Made by a program: the position numbers and the translations under genes
NCBI GenBank assembly: GCA_016743925.1
Contig: JADGFH010000034.1
Coordinates: 1-17,903, forward strand
Length of the DNA: 17,903 nucleotides
Origin: Labilibaculum sp.
GTDB lineage: Bacteria; Bacteroidota; Bacteroidia; Bacteroidales; Marinifilaceae
Reading direction: 5' to 3'
In this document: piece after piece, positions 1 through 7,958 of the stretch
How positions within the stretch are numbered: the first letter of the stretch is position 1
How the letters are laid out: every line of letters starts with the position of its first letter
Notes under the pieces: model-generated
The model's input: the letters and a program-made list of their open reading frames with translations, nothing else
The model's database searches: none
Told to the model about the DNA's origin: nothing

Positions 1-36
1 GAATAAATGTGCCATTTAAAACTAAAATGAATAAAA

Positions 37-585
37 ATGATAAATCTAAGCGATAAACAGGTTGAGCAACTTAATTCTTTGAAAAAAGTTAGTGAGTTTC
101 CTTCTAGTCTTAAAACTCCAACGCTAAACACTAAGGTAGGATACAAAGTAAGAAATACCACAGGTGGTGTGTGTTTGTTTACGAAAGAATTAATAAATAA
201 AAACGAGGTAATTTGTTTTGGAGATAGCTCAAAGATTGATAAACCAATAATATATTCACACCAAATTGAGGAGAACATTCATCTTATTGGACCAGGAGGA
301 TTAGATCACAATTGTCAAAATCCGAATTGTCGTATTGAGAGTGGAACCAATAATTTTATTGCTATTCGCGATCTTAAAAAAGATGAATTCTTGACCTTTA
401 ACTACTTAACAACTGAATTCGATATGAACAACTCCTTTCTTTGCTCTTGTGGAGAAGCACGTTGTTTTAAAAATGTTAAAGGCTTTAAATATCTGAATGA
501 TATTGAGAAAGAATACATATACAATAACTTTTACTTGTCAGATTTTTTGAAAAAGAAATATATTGATTTTTCAAAAAACATTTAA
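37..585 (+). CDS. Small SET-domain protein (putative protein-lysine methyltransferase)
   Basis: This 182-residue soluble protein has the layout of a compact SET domain. Residues 44-59 match the first conserved SET strand. Residues 89-98 read LDHNCQNPNC, a version of the NHSCxPN motif that forms the AdoMet pocket. Residues 115-123 (KDEFLTFNY) match the GEELTFDY block, with Y123 as the predicted catalytic tyrosine. A post-SET-like Cys pattern follows (C136, C138, C143), which in the family binds zinc together with a SET cysteine such as C93 or C98. The likely reaction is AdoMet-dependent lysine methylation of a protein; the substrate cannot be read from the sequence. An in-frame stop at 28-30 lies between the upstream ATG at 7 and this ATG, so 37 is the first usable start. 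There is no signal peptide or membrane segment. The RDD gene follows 75 bases downstream on the same strand. The domain call is firm; the enzymatic role is inferred. Confidence 0.82.
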   Translation: MINLSDKQVEQLNSLKKVSEFPSSLKTPTLNTKVGYKVRNTTGGVCLFTKELINKNEVICFGDSSKIDKPIIYSHQIEENIHLIGPGGLDHNCQNPNCRIESGTNNFIAIRDLKKDEFLTFNYLTTEFDMNNSFLCSCGEARCFKNVKGFKYLNDIEKEYIYNNFYLSDFLKKKYIDFSKNI

Positions 586-660
586 GCATGTTGCTACGCA
601 ATTTCATTAAGAGCTCAGTAAAAACAAGAATCACAAGTAAAATAAACTATTAATAAAACC

Positions 661-1095
661 ATGCACGAAGAAACTTTCCCAGCAATTCCCGACCGCGTAA
701 AGGCAATAGTAACAGATTCTGTTGTGATCGTTATTTTCATGTTTATTACAACCTATGTCTTTTCTAAATTTGCACATGTACCCGACAATGCACGAATGAT
801 TGCTTTCCTATTTATTTTTGGTTTGTACGATCCAATATTCACCAGTTCATTTGGCGGAACCATTGGACACTTTGTTATTGGCATTCGGGTTAAAAGAGAA
901 AAAAATAAAGAAAAGAATATTCTCTTTCCAATGGCAATCGTTCGCTTTTTAGTAAAGATTCTGCTTGGTTGGATATCCTTATTGACCATGTCGAGAAGTG
1001 AACAAAACAGAGCCATACACGATTATCTATCGGGTTCTGTAGTAATCTACTCTGAAGAGATTCAAAATGAACTAAGCGATAGCCTTGAAGAGTAA
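661..1095 (+). CDS. RDD family membrane protein
   Basis: This 144-residue integral membrane protein carries the residues that name the RDD family. R12 and D19 sit at the start of the first membrane segment (pattern R-x6-D). GGTIGHFVIGIRV at residues 65-77 matches the conserved GxTxGxxxxGIRV block. NRAIHDYLSGSVVIY near the C-terminus matches the family's Q-x-xHD-xxx-TVVV signature. Predicted membrane helices lie at about 16-34, 45-59 and 88-108. The C-terminus is acidic. Some RDD proteins have been linked to ion transport, but most are uncharacterised, so no substrate is proposed. It follows the SET gene on the same strand; whether they share a transcript is unclear. No convincing terminator follows it. 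Confidence 0.85.
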   Translation: MHEETFPAIPDRVKAIVTDSVVIVIFMFITTYVFSKFAHVPDNARMIAFLFIFGLYDPIFTSSFGGTIGHFVIGIRVKREKNKEKNILFPMAIVRFLVKILLGWISLLTMSRSEQNRAIHDYLSGSVVIYSEEIQNELSDSLEE

Positions 1096-1258
1096 ATAAA
1101 ACCAAATCCCAAACAATAAGTTAACAAGATGAGTTCATAAAACTTGGGTTTTTAAAAAACTTTAAAGCAGGTTGAAGCATATTTGAAACCCCAACTACCC
1201 AATACCATGCACATATCTATATGAATTGCTTACTTCAACATAATCCGCAGAAATCCAA

Positions 1259-1289
1259 TTGAATTCAATCATTTATTTTAGTATATTTG
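1259..1289 (+). promoter_or_regulatory. Bacteroidota-type promoter for the PAS kinase
   Basis: TATATTTG at 1282-1289 is an exact match to the Bacteroidota -7 consensus TAnnTTTG. A TTG at 1259-1261 lies 20 bases upstream, at the -33 spacing. The kinase ATG at 1314 is 25 bases past the -7 element, giving a short leader. The call is a pattern match only, with no measured start site. Confidence 0.5.
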
Positions 1290-1313
1290 GTATAACACCA
1301 TTAATACTATTGA

Positions 1314-4283
1314 ATGAAGAACACAATCTCGCCCCAGCTTCAATCTCATTTTCTTGAATTATCTCCTGATTTAATATGTATTGCAGGTTTTGATGGTTTT
1401 TTAAAATACATCAACCCATCATGGGAAAAACTACTAGGTTATTCGGAAAAAGAACTACTCTCTAAACCATTCCTAGACTTTATACATACTCAAGATCACA
1501 ATAAAAATAATGAAGAAATTTACAATTTATCAAAAGGAAATATTTCTCAAAATTTCCAAAACAGATATATCTGTAAAAATGGGACAATCAAGCATATTCA
1601 ATGGACTGCAAGGCCAATTCTAGAAGAAAATGTAATATACTGCATTGGAAAAGATATTACCAAAAAGAAAATAACAGACGATAAGTTTCGCCGAATATTT
1701 GAGAACTCGCCAAATGCAATTGTAATCAACAATATTAAAAACAGAAAGATTATTGAGTGCAATTCAAGCTTTGAAAACACCTTTGGATACACACGAGATG
1801 AAATTTTAGGAAAAACTACTGAAAAATTCTGGAAAATTGAAGGGAACAGAAATCATTTGCTTTCTATTCTCTTAAAAGAGAACAAATTGGAAGTTAAAGA
1901 GCTATCTCTACTCCATAAATCTGGTAAAACAATTTTAGCCGATGTAAACGTCACTTTAATAGAAATTGAGGGAGAGCATTTTTCTGTATCTGACATTGTT
2001 GACATTTCTACTCAAAAAGAATTGGAAGTAAGGTTACAGGAAAATGAAAAGAACTATAAGAACTTATATAAAAGTGCTCTGGTAGCCTTATTCCAAGTTG
2101 ACTTAAAATTAGGAAAAGTAACCAATGCAAACCACGCGGCAGCAATACTATTTGGCTATACTACAATTAAAGAATTCAAAAATAAATTCAATAGTGTAAA
2201 TCATTATGCAGAACTTGAAGATAGAGAGAAGATATTAGCTGAAATTAATAGCAAAGGAAGAATCGACAATGTGTTAATGCATACCAAAAAGGTAGATGGT
2301 ACACTTATTTGGAATGAAGCTTCATTTAAATTAAATAAAAAAACGGGGATTCTCGATTGTGCCTCTGTTGATGTAACAGTACGTGTAGAACAAGAAAACG
2401 AATTGATCCAAGCAAAAACTATTGCGGGAGAACACAAAACAAAATTTGAAATTCTTTCCAATGTAACATTCGAAGGAATATTAATTCATGACAAAGGAGT
2501 TCCAATTAGCATGAATAATTCCTTTGTTAAACTATTTGATTACACACAGGATGAAATAAACAGTGCAGATTTAGTAAAGCTACTTGTAAGAGAAGAACAT
2601 CAACAAATTGTTTACGATAACATTAAAAATGAGCGTACACTTCCTTATGAAATTATTATGCTTAAAAAAAACGGAACAGAATTCCCCGTTGAAATAGAAG
2701 GAAAAACATATATCGATAAAAACAATCATAAACAAAGAGTTACTGCATTTAGAGATATTACAAAGCGTAAACTGGCAGAGAAAGAATTATTAGCAAGTGA
2801 AGAACGCTTTCGTAATGCAATAACTTATGCTCCCTTTCCTGCTATAATTCATTCAGAAGGTAAAGTTCTTCAATTAACCGATGAGTGGACTAGAATAACT
2901 GGATATACTCTTGAAGATATTCCAAGCATCGATAAATGGGTACAAAAAGCTTATGGACAAAATGCAGCTCCCAGTAAAGAGTTCATCGAAAATCTTTATA
3001 AAATAGAATCCAGAGTTGATGATGGAGAATGGGAAGTAAAAACCAAAGATGGTAGATTTCGAATTTGGGACTTTAGCACAAGTCCAATTGGCACACTCCC
3101 CAATGGAAATAAGATCGTGATTAGTATGGCATCTGATGTTACCGAACGTAAACACGCTGAAGAAGAACTTATACGTGAAAAAGTCTTTAGTGAATCTGTA
3201 ATGAATGCAGCTACAGACACGATATACATATTCAATTCGGAAACGGGCGAACCCATTTATTGGAATCAGTCCACTATGGATATATTAGGTTACACGAATA
3301 AAGAAATGAAATCAAAATTAGCCGGTTCTGCATCATTTCATAAAGAAGAGGATTTGGTTCGGATTGAAACATGTACTAAAGACTGTTTACAAAACGGGCG
3401 AAGTTCTATTCAGGTAGAAGCCCGGGCAAAAGACAATTCTTATATCCCATTCGACTATCATCTATCGAGAATAGACAGAGGTCATGAGAAAGAATACATT
3501 TGCGTTGTTGGAAGAGATGTTACAAAAAGCAAAGAAACAGAAAAAGAGCTTATAAAAGCCAAAGAAAAAGCGGAAGAATCGGATCGATTAAAATCTGCCT
3601 TCTTGGCAAATATGAGTCATGAAATTCGCACACCAATGAACGGAATTCTTGGTTTCACAGATTTATTAAAGTCTCCTAATCTTTCTGGGGAGAAACATCA
3701 AAAATACATCGACATCATCGAAAAAAGTGGAGCCCGAATGCTAACTACAATTCACAATATCATTGATATTTCGATAATTGAATCGGGGCAAATCCAAGTT
3801 TCTTTATCGAATGTAGATTTAAACAAACAAATTGATGAATTACATGAATTTTTCTCTCCTGAGGCTGAGAAAAAGAACATTCAGTTTACTATAAAAAAGA
3901 GTTTACCAGATCAATCAGTATTTATTGAAACAGATCAAGATAAGTTAATTTCAATATTAACTAATCTTATCAAAAATGCAATTAAATATACGCTATCCGG
4001 CTATATTGAACTCAGCTATACATTAGACAAAAATTCAACTCCTGCATTAATACAATTTTCTATAAAAGATACTGGCTTAGGTATACCCGAAGAAAAGCAA
4101 AAAACCATATTTAATAGATTTGTACAAGCCGACACTAAAGATCAAATGATGCAAGAGGGATCAGGATTAGGTCTGTCTATAGCAAGTGCCTATGTAGAAA
4201 AATTGGGAGGTAAAATGTATTTGGAAAGTGAAATTGGAGTTGGTTCTCATTTTTCATTTACAATACCACTAATCGAAAAGTAA
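1314..4283 (+). CDS. Six-PAS cytosolic sensor histidine kinase
   Basis: This 989-residue kinase has six consecutive PAS/PAC units at about residues 8-118, 121-236, 241-360, 374-487, 494-614 and 622-742. Most begin with an F/Y-x-x-SP-type start and several end in a DITKKK- or DVTERK-like PAC tail. A short coiled linker leads to a HisKA domain (about 757-823) with phospho-acceptor H769 in NMSHEIRTP. The HATPase domain (about 870-986) shows the N box (N884, N888), the G1 box DTGLGIP at 919-925 and the G2 box GSGLGL at 949-954. There is no signal peptide, membrane helix or receiver domain, so it should sense an intracellular cue such as redox state, a small ligand or a bound cofactor and pass phosphate to a separate regulator. 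No regulator gene is adjacent. It is convergent with the radical SAM gene, with only 49 bases between the two stops. The ligand is unknown: the PAS units differ from one another and none shows an obvious haem or flavin motif. Confidence 0.92.
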   Translation: MKNTISPQLQSHFLELSPDLICIAGFDGFLKYINPSWEKLLGYSEKELLSKPFLDFIHTQDHNKNNEEIYNLSKGNISQNFQNRYICKNGTIKHIQWTARPILEENVIYCIGKDITKKKITDDKFRRIFENSPNAIVINNIKNRKIIECNSSFENTFGYTRDEILGKTTEKFWKIEGNRNHLLSILLKENKLEVKELSLLHKSGKTILADVNVTLIEIEGEHFSVSDIVDISTQKELEVRLQENEKNYKNLYKSALVALFQVDLKLGKVTNANHAAAILFGYTTIKEFKNKFNSVNHYAELEDREKILAEINSKGRIDNVLMHTKKVDGTLIWNEASFKLNKKTGILDCASVDVTVRVEQENELIQAKTIAGEHKTKFEILSNVTFEGILIHDKGVPISMNNSFVKLFDYTQDEINSADLVKLLVREEHQQIVYDNIKNERTLPYEIIMLKKNGTEFPVEIEGKTYIDKNNHKQRVTAFRDITKRKLAEKELLASEERFRNAITYAPFPAIIHSEGKVLQLTDEWTRITGYTLEDIPSIDKWVQKAYGQNAAPSKEFIENLYKIESRVDDGEWEVKTKDGRFRIWDFSTSPIGTLPNGNKIVISMASDVTERKHAEEELIREKVFSESVMNAATDTIYIFNSETGEPIYWNQSTMDILGYTNKEMKSKLAGSASFHKEEDLVRIETCTKDCLQNGRSSIQVEARAKDNSYIPFDYHLSRIDRGHEKEYICVVGRDVTKSKETEKELIKAKEKAEESDRLKSAFLANMSHEIRTPMNGILGFTDLLKSPNLSGEKHQKYIDIIEKSGARMLTTIHNIIDISIIESGQIQVSLSNVDLNKQIDELHEFFSPEAEKKNIQFTIKKSLPDQSVFIETDQDKLISILTNLIKNAIKYTLSGYIELSYTLDKNSTPALIQFSIKDTGLGIPEEKQKTIFNRFVQADTKDQMMQEGSGLGLSIASAYVEKLGGKMYLESEIGVGSHFSFTIPLIEK

Positions 4284-4332
4284 TCAAGAATAGCCTACTG
4301 AAAATATTAAAAAAATAAATAGACAAGACTGA

Positions 4333-5484
4333 CTAAAAGAAATTGATCAGCTCGCTTACTCTTTCATTTCTCATTTTATCTAAAAGAGCAGTTTCTTTTT
4401 GGAAGTTCTTCCATTGCTTCGAAAGATCTTCACTAAGCATATAAATCTCACATTCCTTAAACTGATTAATTATTGTTTGTGGAACCTTCTCATTCTCCGT
4501 CCAAATGTAAAAGCTCTGAAATTCTTCTACCACCTTTTGCTTGTACTCCTCTGGTAATGCTTTTGTATTATAATGCAAAGGTCTATCGAGCATGTTAATG
4601 TACAATCCATCAACATCTATTATCTCTTCTTCCAAGCAAGTTTTATAAAGCTTTGGTAAATTTAATATCGAAAAAACAGAAATTGTTGGTGCTATTAAGA
4701 AGCGAATGTGTTTGTGAGGCTGAATTAACTTTCTGTTCTCCTTAAATTGCTCCCAATTAAAGCCTTTTCGGATGTATTCACCCAACTTTCCATGTGCATC
4801 AATACTTGATAATATTTCCACTTCAGAAAAATGTTTCCAATATTCTAATGCATTGTACACTCCCATTTTCAATTGTGAAAAGTTCGTATTGTAACGCAAA
4901 TGAATTTGGGTTGCCTTGTTCTTTACAAGCCATTCTAACAAGAGATAATGCTCTTTTGTGGCTAAGGGCTCACCGCCTGCAAAGTAGATTTCTTTGGCGT
5001 TTAATAATGCTTCCCCAGTCTGTTCTATGAATGCATCAAAATCATTAATATTTTGCAACAAGGCCTTTTCGCCCAAATTTCGCCCCATTTGTTTGGCCTC
5101 TGAAAACCATGCTGAACTAGCTCCATGCCAACAAGTACGACAAGAAAAATTGCAAGCATTCGAAAAACGAATATCAAAATAGATTGGCAATTTATGCTTC
5201 TTATTGGCGAAATCTGCCTCAAACTTTTCGTGCGTTTCCTGTCGTATGCTCTTCCCTCCTGCTGCTTCTAATCGATGGCAAACTTTGCAACGAGAATCCA
5301 TTTCTCCTCTCGAAAATTTTTCTCTTAATTCGTTAATAGCTTTTCCATTCCATATTTCAGAAAAGGTTTGTGTATTGCAATCGCCAAAAGGAATATTGGC
5401 CACACAGCATGCTTTTACACGTCCCGCATTTCCAATGTGGTAATGAATCCATGGCATTAGGCAATATGGTTTTGTGTTTGTCAT
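4333..5484 (-). CDS. Twitch-domain radical SAM protein
   Basis: This 383-residue protein has a Cys-rich N-terminal part: C8 in PYCLMPWIH, C26-C27, then an IWN block and C66/C69 in CKVC. This matches the twitch/SPASM-like auxiliary cluster module found at the N-terminus of one radical SAM group. The core cluster motif CNFSCRTC (C111, C115, C118; CX3CX2C) follows, with the SAM-binding AGGEP at 169-173. The role should be radical-based modification of an unidentified peptide or small molecule. No precursor peptide, glycosyltransferase or partner enzyme lies beside it. The start at 5484 keeps C8; the next Met (residue 10) would lose it. A TATCTTTG element (minus strand, 5489-5496) lies only four bases before this ATG, so the message may be nearly leaderless. 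Family assignment is strong; function unknown. Confidence 0.85.
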   Translation of the reverse strand: MTNTKPYCLMPWIHYHIGNAGRVKACCVANIPFGDCNTQTFSEIWNGKAINELREKFSRGEMDSRCKVCHRLEAAGGKSIRQETHEKFEADFANKKHKLPIYFDIRFSNACNFSCRTCWHGASSAWFSEAKQMGRNLGEKALLQNINDFDAFIEQTGEALLNAKEIYFAGGEPLATKEHYLLLEWLVKNKATQIHLRYNTNFSQLKMGVYNALEYWKHFSEVEILSSIDAHGKLGEYIRKGFNWEQFKENRKLIQPHKHIRFLIAPTISVFSILNLPKLYKTCLEEEIIDVDGLYINMLDRPLHYNTKALPEEYKQKVVEEFQSFYIWTENEKVPQTIINQFKECEIYMLSEDLSKQWKNFQKETALLDKMRNERVSELINFF

Positions 5485-5607
5485 TTGGCAAAGATAAGAA
5501 TTGAATTATGAGTTAATAATTATCAATTAAATAGATTCGAAGCTTTAATCCATTTTTTAATTTAAAGCATGAATATGGTTAATATCATAAACAAATCTAT
5601 CACGGAA

Positions 5608-5768
5608 ACCATCGAGTTACACAAAGGTGAAGTTCGAAACATTAAGCTAATTCAAAACAGCTTTTTTTCTCTGTGTATCTTTGTGAACTCTGTGGTATAA
5701 ATCTATCCCAGAAAATATGATGATGTAAATAAATACCACCACTGAGGTCTCCGAAGTGTACAAAGATT
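5608..5768. repeat. Degenerate interspersed repeat, three copies
   Basis: The reverse complement of 5669-5696 begins ACCACAGAGTTCACAAAGAT. It aligns with ACCATCGAGTTACACAAAGG at 5608-5627, forming an imperfect inverted repeat around a loop of about 40 bases. A third, more decayed copy lies at 5735-5768, in direct orientation relative to the first. Short elements of this kind, with CACAAAG and CTCTGTG tracts, are recalled as dispersed in many bacterial genomes including Bacteroidota. Their function is not established. Confidence 0.55.
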
Positions 5769-5810
5769 ATGATTCAAAACACCATAAGGCAAATCACTGA
5801 CTATCTGCAA

Positions 5811-5842
5811 TAAAAAAGAGACACGATAAACTCGCATCTCTT
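5811..5842 (-). terminator. Rho-independent terminator after the phosphotransacylase pair
   Basis: Read on the minus strand, an 11-bp stem (AAGAGATGCGA pairing with TCGTGTCTCTT, two G-U pairs) closes a five-base GTTTA loop and runs straight into a T-rich tract. It lies about 40 bases past the stop of the distal phosphotransacylase gene. It therefore ends that transcript and separates it from the radical SAM gene. Confidence 0.8.
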
Positions 5843-5882
5843 CCCAATTATTCATTATTAATTGATTATTCTGAATTAATCT

Positions 5883-6794
5883 TTAATCTGCCATTAATAC
5901 AGATAATGCGATGCAATAGAATTTAGATTTCTCGCTCTCACTTCTCGACATCACCACAACAGGCTTTGTTGTACCTTGAATTAATCCTCCAAGTTCCCCA
6001 CCTGCAAATAACATTAATCCTTTGTAAAAAGAATTACAAGCTTCTAAAGATGGAAATACTAAACAATCTGCTTCACCATTTATTGGAGTTGGAATCCCTT
6101 TGATCTCAACAGATGCAGGATCGCAAGCTAGAAACACATCCAAAGGACCATCTACAATACAATCTTTTATCTGACCTCGATCAGCCATTTTGCAAATAGT
6201 GGTATCATCAATGCTTGATGGAAATGCTTTGTTTGGTTTTTCAGTAGCAGAAATCAAAGCAACTTTAGGCTTTTCAATTCCGAACTTCTTTGCCATATTC
6301 ACCGAATAGTTTACCATCGCAATCTTCTGATTCAAATCTGGAAATGGTAAAACTGCCGTATCCGAAACAAAAAGCAATCGATCGTATTTAGGTAAATCCA
6401 AAGCACACACATAACTCATTACCACCTTTGGAGGCAATAAACCATGCTCTTTGTTCAACACTGCCTTCAAAAACTTGTCTGTTCCAACCAGTCCTTTCAT
6501 CACAACATCAACCTCATCGGCACGAGCCATTCGCACTGCTTCGATAGTTGCTGCAACATCATTGGGAAAATGAACAATTGTGAAAATATCTGGATTAATA
6601 CCTTCCTCCTTAGCTTTCGAACGAATCTCCTGCTCATCACCAATCATTACCGCTTCAACAAATCCTTCAGCAATCGCTTTTGCAATTGCTCCAATGGTAT
6701 TGGGATCCTGTGCATAAGCAACAGCAATTTTTTTCTTTCTTCCACTTTCGCGAAGATGATCGACCATTTGGTCTAAAGAACGAATTGGGGACAT
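5883..6794 (-). CDS. Phosphate acyltransferase (PTA/PTB family), distal paralogue
   Basis: This 303-residue single-domain phosphotransacylase fits the usual length of about 300 residues for phosphate butyryltransferases. Family signatures include MKGLVGTDKFLKAVLNKEHG, PFPDLNQKIAMVNYS, KMADRGQIKDCIVDGPLDV and DCLVFPSLEACNSFYKG. The reaction would be acyl-CoA + phosphate giving acyl phosphate + CoA, in the cytosol. It aligns end to end with the upstream paralogue (6859-7764) but differs at the C-terminal substrate loop. This copy reads SRSES at 283-287 where the paralogue has SRGDS, and PLDVFLACD where the paralogue has PLAIDVAID. The S-R pair that contacts CoA/phosphate in Pta is kept, so activity is plausible but substrate range may differ. 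It is probably co-transcribed with its paralogue across a 64-base gap containing a hairpin, and is followed by a strong terminator. It is called phosphate butyryltransferase-like because the true acyl substrate is not evident. Confidence 0.85.
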   Translation of the reverse strand: MSPIRSLDQMVDHLRESGRKKKIAVAYAQDPNTIGAIAKAIAEGFVEAVMIGDEQEIRSKAKEEGINPDIFTIVHFPNDVAATIEAVRMARADEVDVVMKGLVGTDKFLKAVLNKEHGLLPPKVVMSYVCALDLPKYDRLLFVSDTAVLPFPDLNQKIAMVNYSVNMAKKFGIEKPKVALISATEKPNKAFPSSIDDTTICKMADRGQIKDCIVDGPLDVFLACDPASVEIKGIPTPINGEADCLVFPSLEACNSFYKGLMLFAGGELGGLIQGTTKPVVVMSRSESEKSKFYCIALSVLMAD

Positions 6795-6821
6795 ATTTCT
6801 TAGGGATTATATTTTAAGTAA

Positions 6822-6841
6822 AGACGCATAGTCATGCGTCT
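6822..6841. repeat. Perfect hairpin between the two phosphotransacylase genes
   Basis: AGACGCAT and ATGCGTCT form a perfect 8-bp stem with a four-base AGTC loop. It lies inside the 64-base gap between the paralogues. No strong T tract follows on the minus strand, so it is more likely a dispersed palindrome or an RNA-processing/stabilising hairpin than a terminator. Its core resembles the GAGATGCGA stem of the terminator at 5811-5842. Confidence 0.6.
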
Positions 6842-6858
6842 CTTGATCTATTACAAAC

Positions 6859-7764
6859 TTATTTTGAAGCAACTAGTGCAGCTAAAGCAATTGAGTACAA
6901 TTTTGTTTTCACACTATCGCCACGAGATGATAAAATAGCTGGGCATTTAGCACCTACAACCATTGCTCCTAATTCAGCCTTAGCCAATTTAGTATTTACT
7001 TTGTAGAATACATTTCCCGATTCAATATTTGGAAAAACCATACAATCTGCATCACCTGCAACCATAGAATCCAATTTCTTGATTTCAGCAGATTCTTTAT
7101 CAATCGCAACATCGATTGCTAAAGGCCCATCGACATAAGCATTTTTAATTTGACCACGATCGGCCATTTTTGAGATGATTGCTGCATCAACACAAGCTTC
7201 CATTTTAGGTAATACTTGTTCCGATGCTGCAATTAATGCCACCTTTGGTTTTTCAATACCCAAAGCTCGTGCAACATTAATAACGTAGTTTGTCAAAGCT
7301 ATTTTCTGATTTAAATCTGGCTGAGGAATAACGGCAACATCACTTACCACCAATAATTTGTGATAGTTTGGATTTTCCATAACCGTTACGTGACTCAATA
7401 CAGCTTTAGGAGGCATCAAACCTTTTTCTTTATTAAGAATTGCCTTCATGTACTTATCGGTACTTACCAATCCTTTCATGATCATATCACCATCACCATT
7501 GTTGATCAATTCAACAGCCTTTTGAGCTGCTTTTAACTCATCAGCTTCATGTACAATGGTAAATTTACTGATATCGAAATTGTTATCAGTACAAGTTTTT
7601 TTAATCGTTTCTTGATCTCCTACTAATGTAGCATCAATGATTCCATGCTGAACTGCATCGTATACTGCACCAATGGTGTGAGAATCATTAGCATAAGCAG
7701 CTACTAAGCGTTTCTTTTCGTTGCTTTTAAGAACATCTAATATTTGCTCCAAACGTGTAATCAT
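6859..7764 (-). CDS. Phosphate butyryltransferase-like acyltransferase, proximal paralogue
   Basis: This is a PTA/PTB-family phosphotransacylase of 301 residues from the ATG at 7764. A GTG at 7803 would add 13 residues. The ATG is preferred for two reasons. Its MITRLEQILDVLKS aligns with the start of the paralogue. A TATTTTTG -7 element at 7821-7828 would also leave only about a dozen leader bases before the GTG. Signatures are MKGLVSTDKYMKAILNKEKG, PQPDLNQKIALTNYV, KMADRGQIKNAYVDGPLAID and the C-terminal SRGDS loop (S280, R281) that in the family contacts CoA and phosphate. Predicted reaction: butyryl-CoA (or another short acyl-CoA) + phosphate giving acyl phosphate + CoA. In many bacteria this gene is paired with butyrate kinase; here the next gene is a second phosphotransacylase. 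The acyl substrate is inferred. Confidence 0.87.
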   Translation of the reverse strand: MITRLEQILDVLKSNEKKRLVAAYANDSHTIGAVYDAVQHGIIDATLVGDQETIKKTCTDNNFDISKFTIVHEADELKAAQKAVELINNGDGDMIMKGLVSTDKYMKAILNKEKGLMPPKAVLSHVTVMENPNYHKLLVVSDVAVIPQPDLNQKIALTNYVINVARALGIEKPKVALIAASEQVLPKMEACVDAAIISKMADRGQIKNAYVDGPLAIDVAIDKESAEIKKLDSMVAGDADCMVFPNIESGNVFYKVNTKLAKAELGAMVVGAKCPAILSSRGDSVKTKLYSIALAALVASK

Positions 7765-7820
7765 CTTCTGTCTATTTTTAGTGTTGTGTTTTTGCTTAAT
7801 CACTTTTTATAAGTGTAAGA

Positions 7821-7828
7821 CAAAAATA
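7821..7828 (-). promoter_or_regulatory. -7 promoter element for the phosphotransacylase pair
   Basis: Read on the minus strand this is TATTTTTG, an exact TAnnTTTG match. No clear TTTG box is seen at the -33 distance. It lies in the 194-base gap after the propeller kinase, so the phosphotransacylase pair probably has its own promoter. It supports the ATG at 7764 as the start. Confidence 0.4.
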
Positions 7829-7958
7829 GAAAATATTAATGAATTGCATCTAAAATAAGAATAAAAACAACTAATTGTTTAATATTACCAATACTAACTT
7901 ACAATTCGAAATTAATGCAAATTATAAAATCACTAAAAACATCTTTGGAAAATAAATA

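Larger units (their letters stand above)
5485..5882. other. Gene-poor intergenic stretch with degenerate repeats
   Basis: No convincing gene is present in these 398 bases. They hold three degenerate copies of an ACCACxGAGTTxACAAAG-type repeat (5608-5629, 5669-5696 inverted, 5735-5768) and the terminator of the phosphotransacylase pair (5811-5842). The only plus-strand open frame with an ATG that I examined (5569-5700, 43 codons) runs straight through the repeats and is probably spurious. Confidence 0.6.

Noticed and set aside
890..1105. 71-codon minus-strand frame over the RDD gene
   Set aside because: It overlaps the conserved RDD coding sequence and has no recognisable domain.
1105..1160. 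Possible terminator after the RDD gene (CCCAA with TTGGG, then T run)
   Set aside because: Only five paired bases beyond a mismatch and a loop of about 30 bases; too weak to call.
5569..5700. 43-codon plus-strand open frame
   Set aside because: Much of it is a translation of the degenerate repeat at 5669-5696 and the neighbouring copy. It has no ribosome binding site and no homology I can support.
6444..6776. 110-codon plus-strand frame opposite the distal phosphotransacylase
   Set aside because: It lies antisense inside a clearly conserved enzyme gene; its composition is that of a reverse-strand shadow.
7765..7803. GTG-initiated 13-residue extension of the proximal phosphotransacylase
   Set aside because: The paralogue has no matching extension, and the TATTTTTG element would leave almost no leader, so the ATG at 7764 was chosen.
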